Shown here one piece after another: positions 1 to 6,976 of a stretch of 10,545 nt of DNA. Positions within the stretch are counted from its first letter, which is position 1. Each line of letters opens with the position of its first letter. The notes under the pieces were generated by a model. That model was not told the origin of the DNA and did not search any database. It was given only the letters and a program-made list of their open reading frames with translations. Source of the stretch: an uncultured Lachnospiraceae bacterium (GTDB lineage: Bacteria > Bacillota > Clostridia > Lachnospirales > Lachnospiraceae); NCBI GenBank assembly GCA_947177925.1, contig CAMWWJ010000097.1, positions 1 to 10,545 of the forward strand. The letters are read 5' to 3'. The translations under genes and the position numbers were made by a program.

Positions 1-333
1 CCGTCTGTCCTTTGCAACGGAAACCGGCAGGACCGCTTCCAAAGGAAGCACTTCCATTTCCCTTTCTCTGTCCACGTTTTCTAAAAATTCCTTCTTTGTC
101 TTATCCATGCTCAGGTTTTCATAATCTACATCTTTGTTTTTCCATAGCAGTCCCAGAATATAGCTGAAAAAATAGCAGAATACACTGGTAACGGGACAGA
201 GAATCATGATCGCTCCCCTTTGAAATACATAGGGAAGCCTTGTCTTTATCCCCATAACAACCATATATAGAAGTGCAATGATCGTATTTATGATTATGAC
301 CCATAAAACAAATGTCTCACTGTTAAAATCCAT
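1..333 (-). CDS. pelE: PelE-like membrane protein, 3' part beyond window
   Basis: The first 111 residues of a protein that runs off the left edge. Two hydrophobic segments are visible, about residues 9-29 and 42-64, joined by a short basic loop (KTRLPYVFQRG). A charged cytosolic stretch follows, ending in EVLPLEAVLPVSVAKDRR. PelE proteins have two N-terminal membrane helices followed by a cytosolic TPR region, and this acidic 'PLE-A-L...RR' stretch is what I expect just before the TPRs. The TPRs themselves would lie outside the window. The ATG at 333 overlaps the end of the PelD-like gene by 11 bases in another frame (stop at 325-323), which suggests translational coupling; a weak AAGGCGG lies nine bases upstream. 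In known systems PelE is an inner-membrane partner of PelD and PelG in the synthase complex. The identification relies on topology and position right after PelD, so it is likely but not proven. It could be another two-helix TPR protein. Confidence 0.72.
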   Translation of the reverse strand, partial: MDFNSETFVLWVIIINTIIALLYMVVMGIKTRLPYVFQRGAIMILCPVTSVFCYFFSYILGLLWKNKDVDYENLSMDKTKKEFLENVDREREMEVLPLEAVLPVSVAKDRR

Positions 334-2530
334 TTATGATAACCGCCTTACTTTCCACTCCGTTTTTATTCAACTTGTTAACCACAAAGGGCACATCTGC
401 ATAGCCTGCATGAGCCAGAATATATACAAAAGGATCTTTATCTTCAAGCTTACCGATTTTATCCTCATCACGCACCAGCACCCTCAATCTGTTGCTGATT
501 TCTTCCAGGCTTTCTTTACCCATATTAATTTGAATCACACTGTATTCAGCCTGCTCGTAGGATACATCCTTCAGCTTTTCTATTATCTGTTGTCTGAAGA
601 GCTCCGGGAACAGTACATTTGTATTTTCATAATACTTCTGCTGTCTTCCCACTACCTCATACTGATATCCTTTTTCCAGACTGGTGGTAATGATTTTTGC
701 CAGAACAAGGAACAGGTTTTTCTGATAGGTATTTAACTGTTCAAACTCCATATTCCAGAGCATGATAATATAAATCAGCTTATTTTCGGAATAAATGGGA
801 GCCGCCATTCTGGGAAGCTCTGAACCGATTTGATGATTTACAAAAATGTCCCTCACTTCCAATGCCTGCTGCATTTTGGGATAATCAGCTAATTTGATTG
901 CCCGATTCATATTTCTGGCCTCTTCCGTAGTGGATTCAATAAAATGAAAATATTGTCCCTGTCCGGTTTTATAAATGCAGACATCCTTTACATTCATGAT
1001 TTTCCGTACCACTCCTAATGAAGCAACGGCAATCTTTTCCGGATCCAGCACATCCAGCTCGGATACGATGTTGTAAATCTTGCCGATACTATCTCCATAA
1101 TTGAGTAATCTTTCTTCAAACACTTTTTTAATTTCCACATTTGTTTTATTTACATCATAAATCAGTTCGTATTCTTCCTGAAGATCCTCCATCTGCTCAT
1201 CCTGCTCTTTCATGGAAAGCTTATACCTTAAGATGGTATAGGAAATCATAATGGCTACGATGAAATAGAACAAAAACTGAACAATAACAGAATACTGGGA
1301 AAGTATTGCCGAAATTCCATGTCCCGTTTCCAGCATCCTCAGATAAATGTTTCCTCCAGTTGCCAGTACCACTGCCAGTATGCTGTGTCCGATGCCAAAG
1401 GCCACCGAAGCAACCAGCACATAAAGAAGCAGGAAATCCAGGCCGGAAAACATATCCATCGAGCCATATTGATAGGCAACGAACAATACAACCGCAAATA
1501 AAACAATATTTTCCACGATCCTTCTTGCCTTGCGGAATATGGTAAACATATTCTTTTTAAACTGCTCTTTTGCGTCTTTCTTTTCTCTTTCTTCGGCGGT
1601 AAGCTCTTTTTCATTCAAATCTTCAAAATGCTTCTCTACAAACTGATTGGTACGCTTTATACCTTGCTCCAGCTCAATCAAAGGAGAGTAACGAAATTCT
1701 TCGGAAAATTTCTTTCCGTCCAGGGATATGTTTCTCTCTTTTCTCCCTTTTCCCCATCCTCCTGACAGCTTTACCGGATTATCCGAATCCTTGGTAAGCA
1801 TGCTGGAAAGCTCCTCATTGGTAGTTACTCTGTTTCCCTCTATATGGTAAATATGCTGACTGCATTTTTCCTTTGCCATCGTCTTAAACACGGCATCTAC
1901 CGCATCCGACACGTAAATTACCATAAAAGAACCATATTCCATGGGCTTTATCATGCCTCGTTTTTTTGCATCAAAACACATTTCTTCAATGGGATTCAAT
2001 CTTTCATAGGTGAAATGTGAAGGACCGTATACAATCGGAAACCTTAAGACAGTTACCTTCATTGCAGCATCATTATAAAGCCTGCAGAGACATTCCCCAT
2101 TATAAATAATCATATTCTTTACCTGATCCGTTCCCGGCTCAAGCTCTTCCGTCAGGGCTTCCTCATAGTTCCCTCCATATACATCCATAGTGGAAAGATA
2201 AATAAAATGTTTTACATAATTGGTCTTAGACCAAATTAACACATTTGTGAGCTGGGAACTGTAATTGGAAGCCGTCATATCGCTTTTCCAGTCAAAGGCA
2301 TCATCCTGGGCTCCCATGAAAATGACCGTTTCCGGCTGCACACATTGAATAATATACTTCACGTCCAGTCCGGTTGTGGAAAACTCAAAAATATTGTGAG
2401 GCGGCAGCTTTGCAGCCTTTTCCCTTGACCTCTTTCCCGCAATCGTATAAATATCACATTTTTCCCTATACAGACGTTCGATGAGATGATTCATCATAAA
2501 ACCGTATTCACCAATAATCAATACTTTAAT
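323..2530 (-). CDS. pelD: PelD-like c-di-GMP receptor with N-terminal degenerate SDR domain
   Basis: A protein of about 735 residues if it starts at the ATT at 2530 (732 from the TTG at 2521). Numbering here is from the ATT. Residues 1-300 look like an extended SDR/NAD-dependent epimerase: a beta strand KVLIIGEYGF, then STMDVYGG near 113-120 and LRFPIVYGPS near 162-171. Key positions are altered: the third glycine of GxxGxxG is Met, and YxxxK reads YNGEC (Y143, C147). A charged linker (305-330) leads to four membrane helices (about 337-355, 362-380, 381-399, 412-434), a coiled coil (436-475), a GAF-like domain (about 480-625) and a decayed GGDEF domain (about 635-735). There GGDEF is replaced by EDKDPF, but RDED (R687-D690) sits where diguanylate cyclases have their RxxD inhibitory site. 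Helices-GAF-decayed GGDEF is the layout of PelD, the c-di-GMP receptor of Pel synthesis; Pseudomonas PelD is about 455 residues, so the SDR part is additional. Pel role: strong. Role of the SDR domain: unknown. Confidence 0.85.
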   Translation of the reverse strand: MKVLIIGEYGFMMNHLIERLYREKCDIYTIAGKRSREKAAKLPPHNIFEFSTTGLDVKYIIQCVQPETVIFMGAQDDAFDWKSDMTASNYSSQLTNVLIWSKTNYVKHFIYLSTMDVYGGNYEEALTEELEPGTDQVKNMIIYNGECLCRLYNDAAMKVTVLRFPIVYGPSHFTYERLNPIEEMCFDAKKRGMIKPMEYGSFMVIYVSDAVDAVFKTMAKEKCSQHIYHIEGNRVTTNEELSSMLTKDSDNPVKLSGGWGKGRKERNISLDGKKFSEEFRYSPLIELEQGIKRTNQFVEKHFEDLNEKELTAEEREKKDAKEQFKKNMFTIFRKARRIVENIVLFAVVLFVAYQYGSMDMFSGLDFLLLYVLVASVAFGIGHSILAVVLATGGNIYLRMLETGHGISAILSQYSVIVQFLFYFIVAIMISYTILRYKLSMKEQDEQMEDLQEEYELIYDVNKTNVEIKKVFEERLLNYGDSIGKIYNIVSELDVLDPEKIAVASLGVVRKIMNVKDVCIYKTGQGQYFHFIESTTEEARNMNRAIKLADYPKMQQALEVRDIFVNHQIGSELPRMAAPIYSENKLIYIIMLWNMEFEQLNTYQKNLFLVLAKIITTSLEKGYQYEVVGRQQKYYENTNVLFPELFRQQIIEKLKDVSYEQAEYSVIQINMGKESLEEISNRLRVLVRDEDKIGKLEDKDPFVYILAHAGYADVPFVVNKLNKNGVESKAVIINGF

Positions 2531-4001
2531 TGGAATCGCCTCCTTTTTTCATAGCTTGAAATGAATAAATCGTAACTGCTTTTTGCTCTTTGGTTGATTT
2601 TACCTGTTTTACAATTTTCCCTCTTCCGTAAATATGTCTGTCCAGATGAATCAGCATGTAGCGGATTCGGAAAAAAGCAGCCGTAAAGCCGCAGGACGCA
2701 CCAAAGACCAGCCCCAGGCCTCCCATGGTCGGAGGCAGCTTTACCGTTACCAGACTTCCTAAAAGAGTTCCCACAAAAAATGCAAAGCCCACTAAAGGCG
2801 CCCCCTTCTGGTCATCCAGATAGAACAAGTAAATCATAAGGCATTGTACAAGATATAATATCATATATCCTATGGATAATGCCGGATACATGGACAATAC
2901 CACCCCTTCAATTCCAATTTTCGGAAAGATTACAAGAGCTGCCACATAAACGACAATATTTACGATTGTCTGAATCTGCACAATGTAAATGGTTTCCCTT
3001 CTAAGTGTTTCTATCATCTTCTGTTTTGTCCGGCGGATATCTTTTCCCGCCGCACCGATAATGGATTCACAATATGCCTTATAAGCCGTATGGAATTTGG
3101 TTTCCACATTTACCACAAAAATAACCAGCACAGAAATATTGCTGATCATGGCAAGATAAGTTGCCATGTCATACGCTGGCGCCGTCTGAAATACTTCCGC
3201 CACACGAATCTTGTAATCAGAAAGAAACCAGAATACAAAATTGTGTACATAAAGTCCCCAGATATACAGGGCATTTGCCAAAATCAGCCACCAGCCTTTT
3301 TTTATATAGGAAAACAGCTCTCCCGCATTCCCGTTATGGTTTACAAAGCTCTTTTTTATAAAGAACAATAATATCATGGCAATCAGCATAAAACTCAACA
3401 TCAGCCCAAAAAGAATGGCATCCACGATGGCAGCGCCAAACCAGAATACACTGATGACCACAAATAAAAATCCTACAAACAGGCTTCCCAGAAAGCTGAA
3501 AGTAATTTTCCGGTATTCCTTCAATACTGTAATGAAGGTCATATAATAAAAAGTAAAGGAAAGTCCGGCAAAAAACATATAGGCGCCAAATATATAGTAG
3601 AGCGGAAGATGTCCTATAAAATACATGGCACAGCCAAAAGGAATTCCCATAATTCCTACACAAACAGCAATCAGCACGCTTCCGGTTTCCACGGACGAAT
3701 AAATGCTGTCATAATCTTCTTCATATATTTTATCCGCCACATATCTGGATAGTATGATGTTGATGGGCGAAGCCAAAATCAACGCAAACACAAATACATA
3801 TAAAATCGTAGCGGAAAGCAATTCCTTATCCCTGTATGCAATTTCAATATAAGGAGGCAGCATATACATGATATTCAGTGCAATGATTACAATGATAGTA
3901 GGACCGATCGTAACCGCCGTTGCATAAATACCTGCAAATATTGTGCTGAATACTCCTTCTTTTTTAAATAACCGCTTTAACTCAAAGCCAATTCCTGCCA
4001 T
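2526..4001 (-). CDS. pelG: PelG, exopolysaccharide transporter of the MATE/flippase type
   Basis: A 491-residue integral membrane protein with about 12 hydrophobic segments, starting MAGIGFELKRLF, a typical PelG N-terminus. Other family-like stretches are ASPINIILSRYVAD (77-90), YDMATYLAMISNIS (278-290) and FVVNVETKFHTAYKAY (295-310). PelG belongs to the MOP/MATE-like superfamily and with PelD, PelE and PelF moves the polymer across the cytoplasmic membrane. The ATG at 4001 lies eight bases after the pelF stop, with AGGAG only three bases before it. The last 40 or so residues, after the final helix, form a basic soluble tail (for example GRGKIVKQVKSTKEQK), and I believe the protein is somewhat longer than Pseudomonas PelG (about 456). 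The tail also carries the ribosome site for the next gene, so part of its sequence may be constrained by that. Family assignment is strong. Confidence 0.93.
   Translation of the reverse strand: MAGIGFELKRLFKKEGVFSTIFAGIYATAVTIGPTIIVIIALNIMYMLPPYIEIAYRDKELLSATILYVFVFALILASPINIILSRYVADKIYEEDYDSIYSSVETGSVLIAVCVGIMGIPFGCAMYFIGHLPLYYIFGAYMFFAGLSFTFYYMTFITVLKEYRKITFSFLGSLFVGFLFVVISVFWFGAAIVDAILFGLMLSFMLIAMILLFFIKKSFVNHNGNAGELFSYIKKGWWLILANALYIWGLYVHNFVFWFLSDYKIRVAEVFQTAPAYDMATYLAMISNISVLVIFVVNVETKFHTAYKAYCESIIGAAGKDIRRTKQKMIETLRRETIYIVQIQTIVNIVVYVAALVIFPKIGIEGVVLSMYPALSIGYMILYLVQCLMIYLFYLDDQKGAPLVGFAFFVGTLLGSLVTVKLPPTMGGLGLVFGASCGFTAAFFRIRYMLIHLDRHIYGRGKIVKQVKSTKEQKAVTIYSFQAMKKGGDSN
2539..2543 (-). 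promoter_or_regulatory. Shine-Dalgarno site supporting an ATT start for the PelD-like gene
   Basis: A perfect GGAGG lies inside the last codons of pelG. It is 8 bases before the ATT at 2530-2528 but 17 bases before the in-frame TTG at 2521. There is no in-frame ATG, GTG or TTG between the upstream in-frame TGA and that TTG. Starting at ATT gives a natural Rossmann-type N-terminus (M)KVLIIGEYGF, while the TTG removes the first residues of that strand. The ATT shares bases with the pelG TAA stop (ATTAA), as expected for coupled translation. Confidence 0.6.
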
Positions 4002-4009
4002 ATGCTCCT

Positions 4010-5422
4010 CTACTTCCCATCTTTATATTGTTCATATAATTCTCCGTAAGCCCTGGTTACCTGTTCGTTCCGGTAAAAGGCCTTTACCCGAAGCCTTCCG
4101 TTATATCCCATATCTTCCCTTAATGCCTCATCCGTGGCCAGAGTCACCATGGCCTCCGCAATCTTATCCACATTCATGACCGGAACAATGATGCCGCTTC
4201 TTCCAAGGCTATCCTTTTCTCCACCATAAAGCAGCTCTTTACAGCCGCCCACATCCGTTGCAATGCAGGGCTTTGAAGCTGCCATGGACTCTAAGATGGA
4301 CAAAGGCTGCCCTTCCGAAATGCTGGTAAGAATGGTCATATCCATTTTCCCCAGATACTCCTTTACATTTACCCTTCCTGTAAATTCAATATCATTTACC
4401 TGAAATCCTCTGATGAATTCCAGACATTCTTCATAATATTCCGGATTCTCATCCGTAGGGCCCATGATATAGAGCTTCAGGTTCGGCACCTTCATTTTGG
4501 CCAGTGCAAAGGCATTTATCATGGTCTTTACATCCTTAATGGGCACAACCCTCAGCACCGCTCCCACATTGATGAACGTATCCTCCGGATCCTTTTCCTG
4601 AATATTCTTAAACTGCTTTACATAAACACCATTGGAAATCACCCTTGCCTTTTCCTTGGGACAACCCAGCTCCAGCTGTATTTTCTGTGCCTGCTGGAAC
4701 AGAGAAATCACCTGGGAGGCACAGTCATAGATACAGGAAGACAACGTATAAAAATAACGAATCCATAAGTCCTTGTAGATTCCCTGTGTCCAGTCCACCT
4801 TGATAATTTCCTCTTCTCTTTCTCTTGTATAGATACCATGCTCAGTAAGCAGAATGGGCTTTTGGTACAAATAATGCCCCTTACATGCTAAAATCCCCGC
4901 ATATCCGGTAGATATGGCATGATAGCAGTCCGCCTCGGCCACTGGTACCTTTAATACCGTGAACAAGGGCAGGTACAGGGATCTGACGCTCCATAAAAAG
5001 TCCGTAAACACACACTGGGGATACTTCTTGATATATAACTCCTGAACAATTTCAAAGAATTCCTCCCCCATAAGAATATCATTTACGGATATATCATCCT
5101 TTTCAAAAAAGCGAAAAATTCCCAGCCAGTCTATGTTTTCTCCAAAAATCAGCTTCTTAAAGCAGCTTTTTTCTTCATTGTTCAATTTGGTTTTCTTTCG
5201 AAAAGGCTTTACCACATCATTATCATTCAAATAAGCTTCTCTGATTTCAAGAACATTTTCCGGCATAATATATTTAAACTGTCCGCTCTGCTGCCTGTCA
5301 GGCAGCAGGGTATGAATAATAAAATCTGTTTCCCATCTGGCTTGCAAAAGCATTTGCACCCAACTGGATACGCCGCCCACCACATAAGGGTAACATCCTT
5401 CCAAAAACATTGCTATCTTCAC
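4010..5422 (-). CDS. pelF: PelF, GT4 glycosyltransferase polymerising Pel
   Basis: A 470-residue cytosolic GT-B glycosyltransferase. The N-terminus EGCYPYVVGGVSSW (8-21) is the signature of the PelF N-terminal domain (DUF3492). Further family features are AISTGYAG (169-176), LLTEHGIYTRERE (191-203), ISNGV (262-266) and RVVPIKDVKT (291-300). The GT4 EX7E motif is E370-GQPLSIL-E378, followed by the donor-site helix and ATDVGGCKEL (388-397). PelF uses UDP-sugars to build the Pel chain, which in Pseudomonas is GalNAc/GlcNAc-rich and in some reports a GalN-GalNAc repeat. The length is near the usual 500. The start is GTG at 5422, with GAGGTGG four bases upstream and an N-terminus that matches the family directly. 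It sits 20 bases after the DUF2194-like gene and 8 before pelG, clearly in the same operon. A 21-base near-palindrome lies inside the N-terminal coding part (5288-5308). Assignment is strong; the exact sugar is inferred from the neighbouring epimerase. Confidence 0.94.
   Translation of the reverse strand: MKIAMFLEGCYPYVVGGVSSWVQMLLQARWETDFIIHTLLPDRQQSGQFKYIMPENVLEIREAYLNDNDVVKPFRKKTKLNNEEKSCFKKLIFGENIDWLGIFRFFEKDDISVNDILMGEEFFEIVQELYIKKYPQCVFTDFLWSVRSLYLPLFTVLKVPVAEADCYHAISTGYAGILACKGHYLYQKPILLTEHGIYTREREEEIIKVDWTQGIYKDLWIRYFYTLSSCIYDCASQVISLFQQAQKIQLELGCPKEKARVISNGVYVKQFKNIQEKDPEDTFINVGAVLRVVPIKDVKTMINAFALAKMKVPNLKLYIMGPTDENPEYYEECLEFIRGFQVNDIEFTGRVNVKEYLGKMDMTILTSISEGQPLSILESMAASKPCIATDVGGCKELLYGGEKDSLGRSGIIVPVMNVDKIAEAMVTLATDEALREDMGYNGRLRVKAFYRNEQVTRAYGELYEQYKDGK
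5288..5308. repeat. Perfect inverted repeat within pelF
   Basis: Arms CTGCTGCCTG (5288-5297) and CAGGCAGCAG (5299-5308) are exact reverse complements around one central base. In RNA this could form a GC-rich hairpin of about 8-9 pairs with a small loop. It lies about 115 bases inside pelF and encodes roughly residues 39-45. No T-run follows on the coding strand, so it does not look like a terminator. It may be chance from Leu/Gln codon use. Confidence 0.6.
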
Positions 5423-5442
5423 TTTTCCACCTCTTTTTCAGC

Positions 5443-6966
5443 TTATTCCGGTTTTTCTTCCAATCCAATCACGATTCTTTCCCGAAGTACCTTTACTAAA
5501 TAAGCCTCTTCACCTATTTCCTGCACTTCATATCCTTCGCCCGGAAGCACTGTCTTTTCCGTCCGTATCATGTAAAAACATAAGTCATTGAAATTCCCTG
5601 TTTCAATGGTAATTTGATTTTTTCCCTTATTTATGACTGGATCGATTAACAAATACCGCTTATACCGCTCCAATGCCTGGGAAACCGTCATGGCATCCAT
5701 CCAGTCCGTTTCCTTATACAAATCATGTGAGAGCTTAGACCACTCCAAAGAATAGCTTGACCATTCATATTCTGGTTTTCCGGCATTCCTGCCCATCACC
5801 TGGGAAATGTCCAGATAATGTGTTGCAAGCCCCATGCCGGAAATGCTGCTTTGCATATGAAAGATTTCCTCCTCTTTCCTTTCATGCCCAAAGCTCACAT
5901 AGGGAAGCTCCAATTCTTTCTCTGTGAAACTGTCATCTATTTCATAGCCACGCTTCTTAAACAGACCGGCAAGATAATTATAATGCTCTTCATCTTCTTT
6001 TTCTACCGGTTTATTCAGCCTTGCACTAAAAATCAGTTTATCGGATTCACTAAGCTTTACAATGGCAGACCATACAATATCCCTGAGGAACATATAACTG
6101 TCCCTGCTGTACATGATCTTCATCTGATTTTCATATGGATTGTCAAGCTCCGGAAAGGAATCTAACAGACTTGCCTTTGCATTGACTACCGGATATACGA
6201 AATCCTCTTCTATCTGCCGGAGTATTCCTGTAAAAATTCCCACTCCATTTTCCGCTATGAGAAAATCTCCATTCACCACATAAAAACAGCCATCTCCATA
6301 TCGCTTTTCCCAAATAAGCGGAATCAACTCTTTTTGCTCTACAGGCTCCTTGCGCTTTTCCACCATCAGCTTTTTGCATCTGGCATCGATTGCGATATCC
6401 TCCACATCCATTTCCAGTTCATCAAAATATACCATATCATCCTGAATGAACATTCCTTCAAAGAGCATGACTCCGTCAATCTGCACAGTGCCCTTCCTCT
6501 CCAAAACCCCAATAATCTTACTATATTTCTCATTTTCTTCTCCATCCGGCATATGGGTAAATATGAGCTTTTTCCCCGCTTCCTCCGCATATTGGAGCAA
6601 CAGCTCTGGATCTCCTGTTTCTTCCCATCTGTCGGCGGTTATCACAATGGTCTCTATAGCTTCTGCCTGTTTACTGCCTATTTCATCCACGGTAGAAAAC
6701 ACTGCATATTCTTTTTTCAACTCTGACAGCATCTGGATGATGCTCTTTGTTCTTTCACTTTCTTCCTGACTACCGCATAAAACGGCATATACAGGTTCTT
6801 CCATATTGCTTTCCTTTACCATCGAAAAATTCTCCGGTAGTTCCATGGGCTCAAGGGAATTGGAAATTCCCAGATTTACCGAAAGACTTCCGGAAAATAT
6901 CAAATAAAATATAAGCATTGCAATAAAGGATAGCATCATGGCAACATAATCTGATATTTTCAGCAT
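5443..6966 (-). CDS. Membrane-anchored DUF2194-like protein, probable Pel accessory or modification factor
   Basis: A 507-residue protein with one N-terminal membrane helix (about 8-28) and no other clear helix, so most of it is probably outside the cell. Residues 57-255 look like an alpha/beta glutamine-amidotransferase-like fold: strands PVYAVLCG, TIVITAD and KKLIFTHM, then YGDGCFYVVNGDFL (223-236). Residues 285-505 contain YSRDSYMFLRDIVW, LPYVSFGHE (354-362), ISGMGLATHYLDIS (375-388) and a beta-rich end. This arrangement resembles DUF2194 proteins, which I recall near PelF/PelG in Firmicutes and which are distantly related to polysaccharide deacetylase folds; I could not search to confirm. 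I see no NodB-type TFDDG and no HxxxH zinc pair: H383 is followed by YLDI. If it derives from a deacetylase it is divergent or inactive. It stands where Gram-positive Pel clusters carry a PelA-type deacetylase, so a role in modifying or guiding exported polymer is likely. ATG at 6966, with AGGTGA just upstream and a 10-base gap from the epimerase. Confidence 0.6.
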   Translation of the reverse strand: MLKISDYVAMMLSFIAMLIFYLIFSGSLSVNLGISNSLEPMELPENFSMVKESNMEEPVYAVLCGSQEESERTKSIIQMLSELKKEYAVFSTVDEIGSKQAEAIETIVITADRWEETGDPELLLQYAEEAGKKLIFTHMPDGEENEKYSKIIGVLERKGTVQIDGVMLFEGMFIQDDMVYFDELEMDVEDIAIDARCKKLMVEKRKEPVEQKELIPLIWEKRYGDGCFYVVNGDFLIAENGVGIFTGILRQIEEDFVYPVVNAKASLLDSFPELDNPYENQMKIMYSRDSYMFLRDIVWSAIVKLSESDKLIFSARLNKPVEKEDEEHYNYLAGLFKKRGYEIDDSFTEKELELPYVSFGHERKEEEIFHMQSSISGMGLATHYLDISQVMGRNAGKPEYEWSSYSLEWSKLSHDLYKETDWMDAMTVSQALERYKRYLLIDPVINKGKNQITIETGNFNDLCFYMIRTEKTVLPGEGYEVQEIGEEAYLVKVLRERIVIGLEEKPE

Positions 6967-6976
6967 AATCTCACCT

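Noticed and set aside
119..304. 61-codon minus-strand reading frame
   Set aside because: Lies in another frame inside pelE, whose own frame encodes two membrane helices and a family-like stretch.
278..736. 152-codon plus-strand reading frame, the longest on that strand
   Set aside because: Antisense to the conserved C-terminal part of the PelD-like gene. No ribosome site or recognisable domain; its hydrophobic content is a shadow of the charged codons on the other strand.
323..2530. Frameshift or assembly error fusing a separate epimerase gene with pelD
   Set aside because: The frame is continuous, a normal charged linker joins the parts, and no second ribosome site with a start stood out at the boundary on reading.
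6334..6769. Plus-strand reading frames of 130 and 107 codons
   Set aside because: Both are antisense to the DUF2194-like gene in overlapping frames with no protein-family features.
5443..6966. Calling the 507-residue protein an active polysaccharide deacetylase
   Set aside because: The NodB catalytic Asp motif and HxxxH zinc pair are not visible, so only a distant relationship can be suggested.
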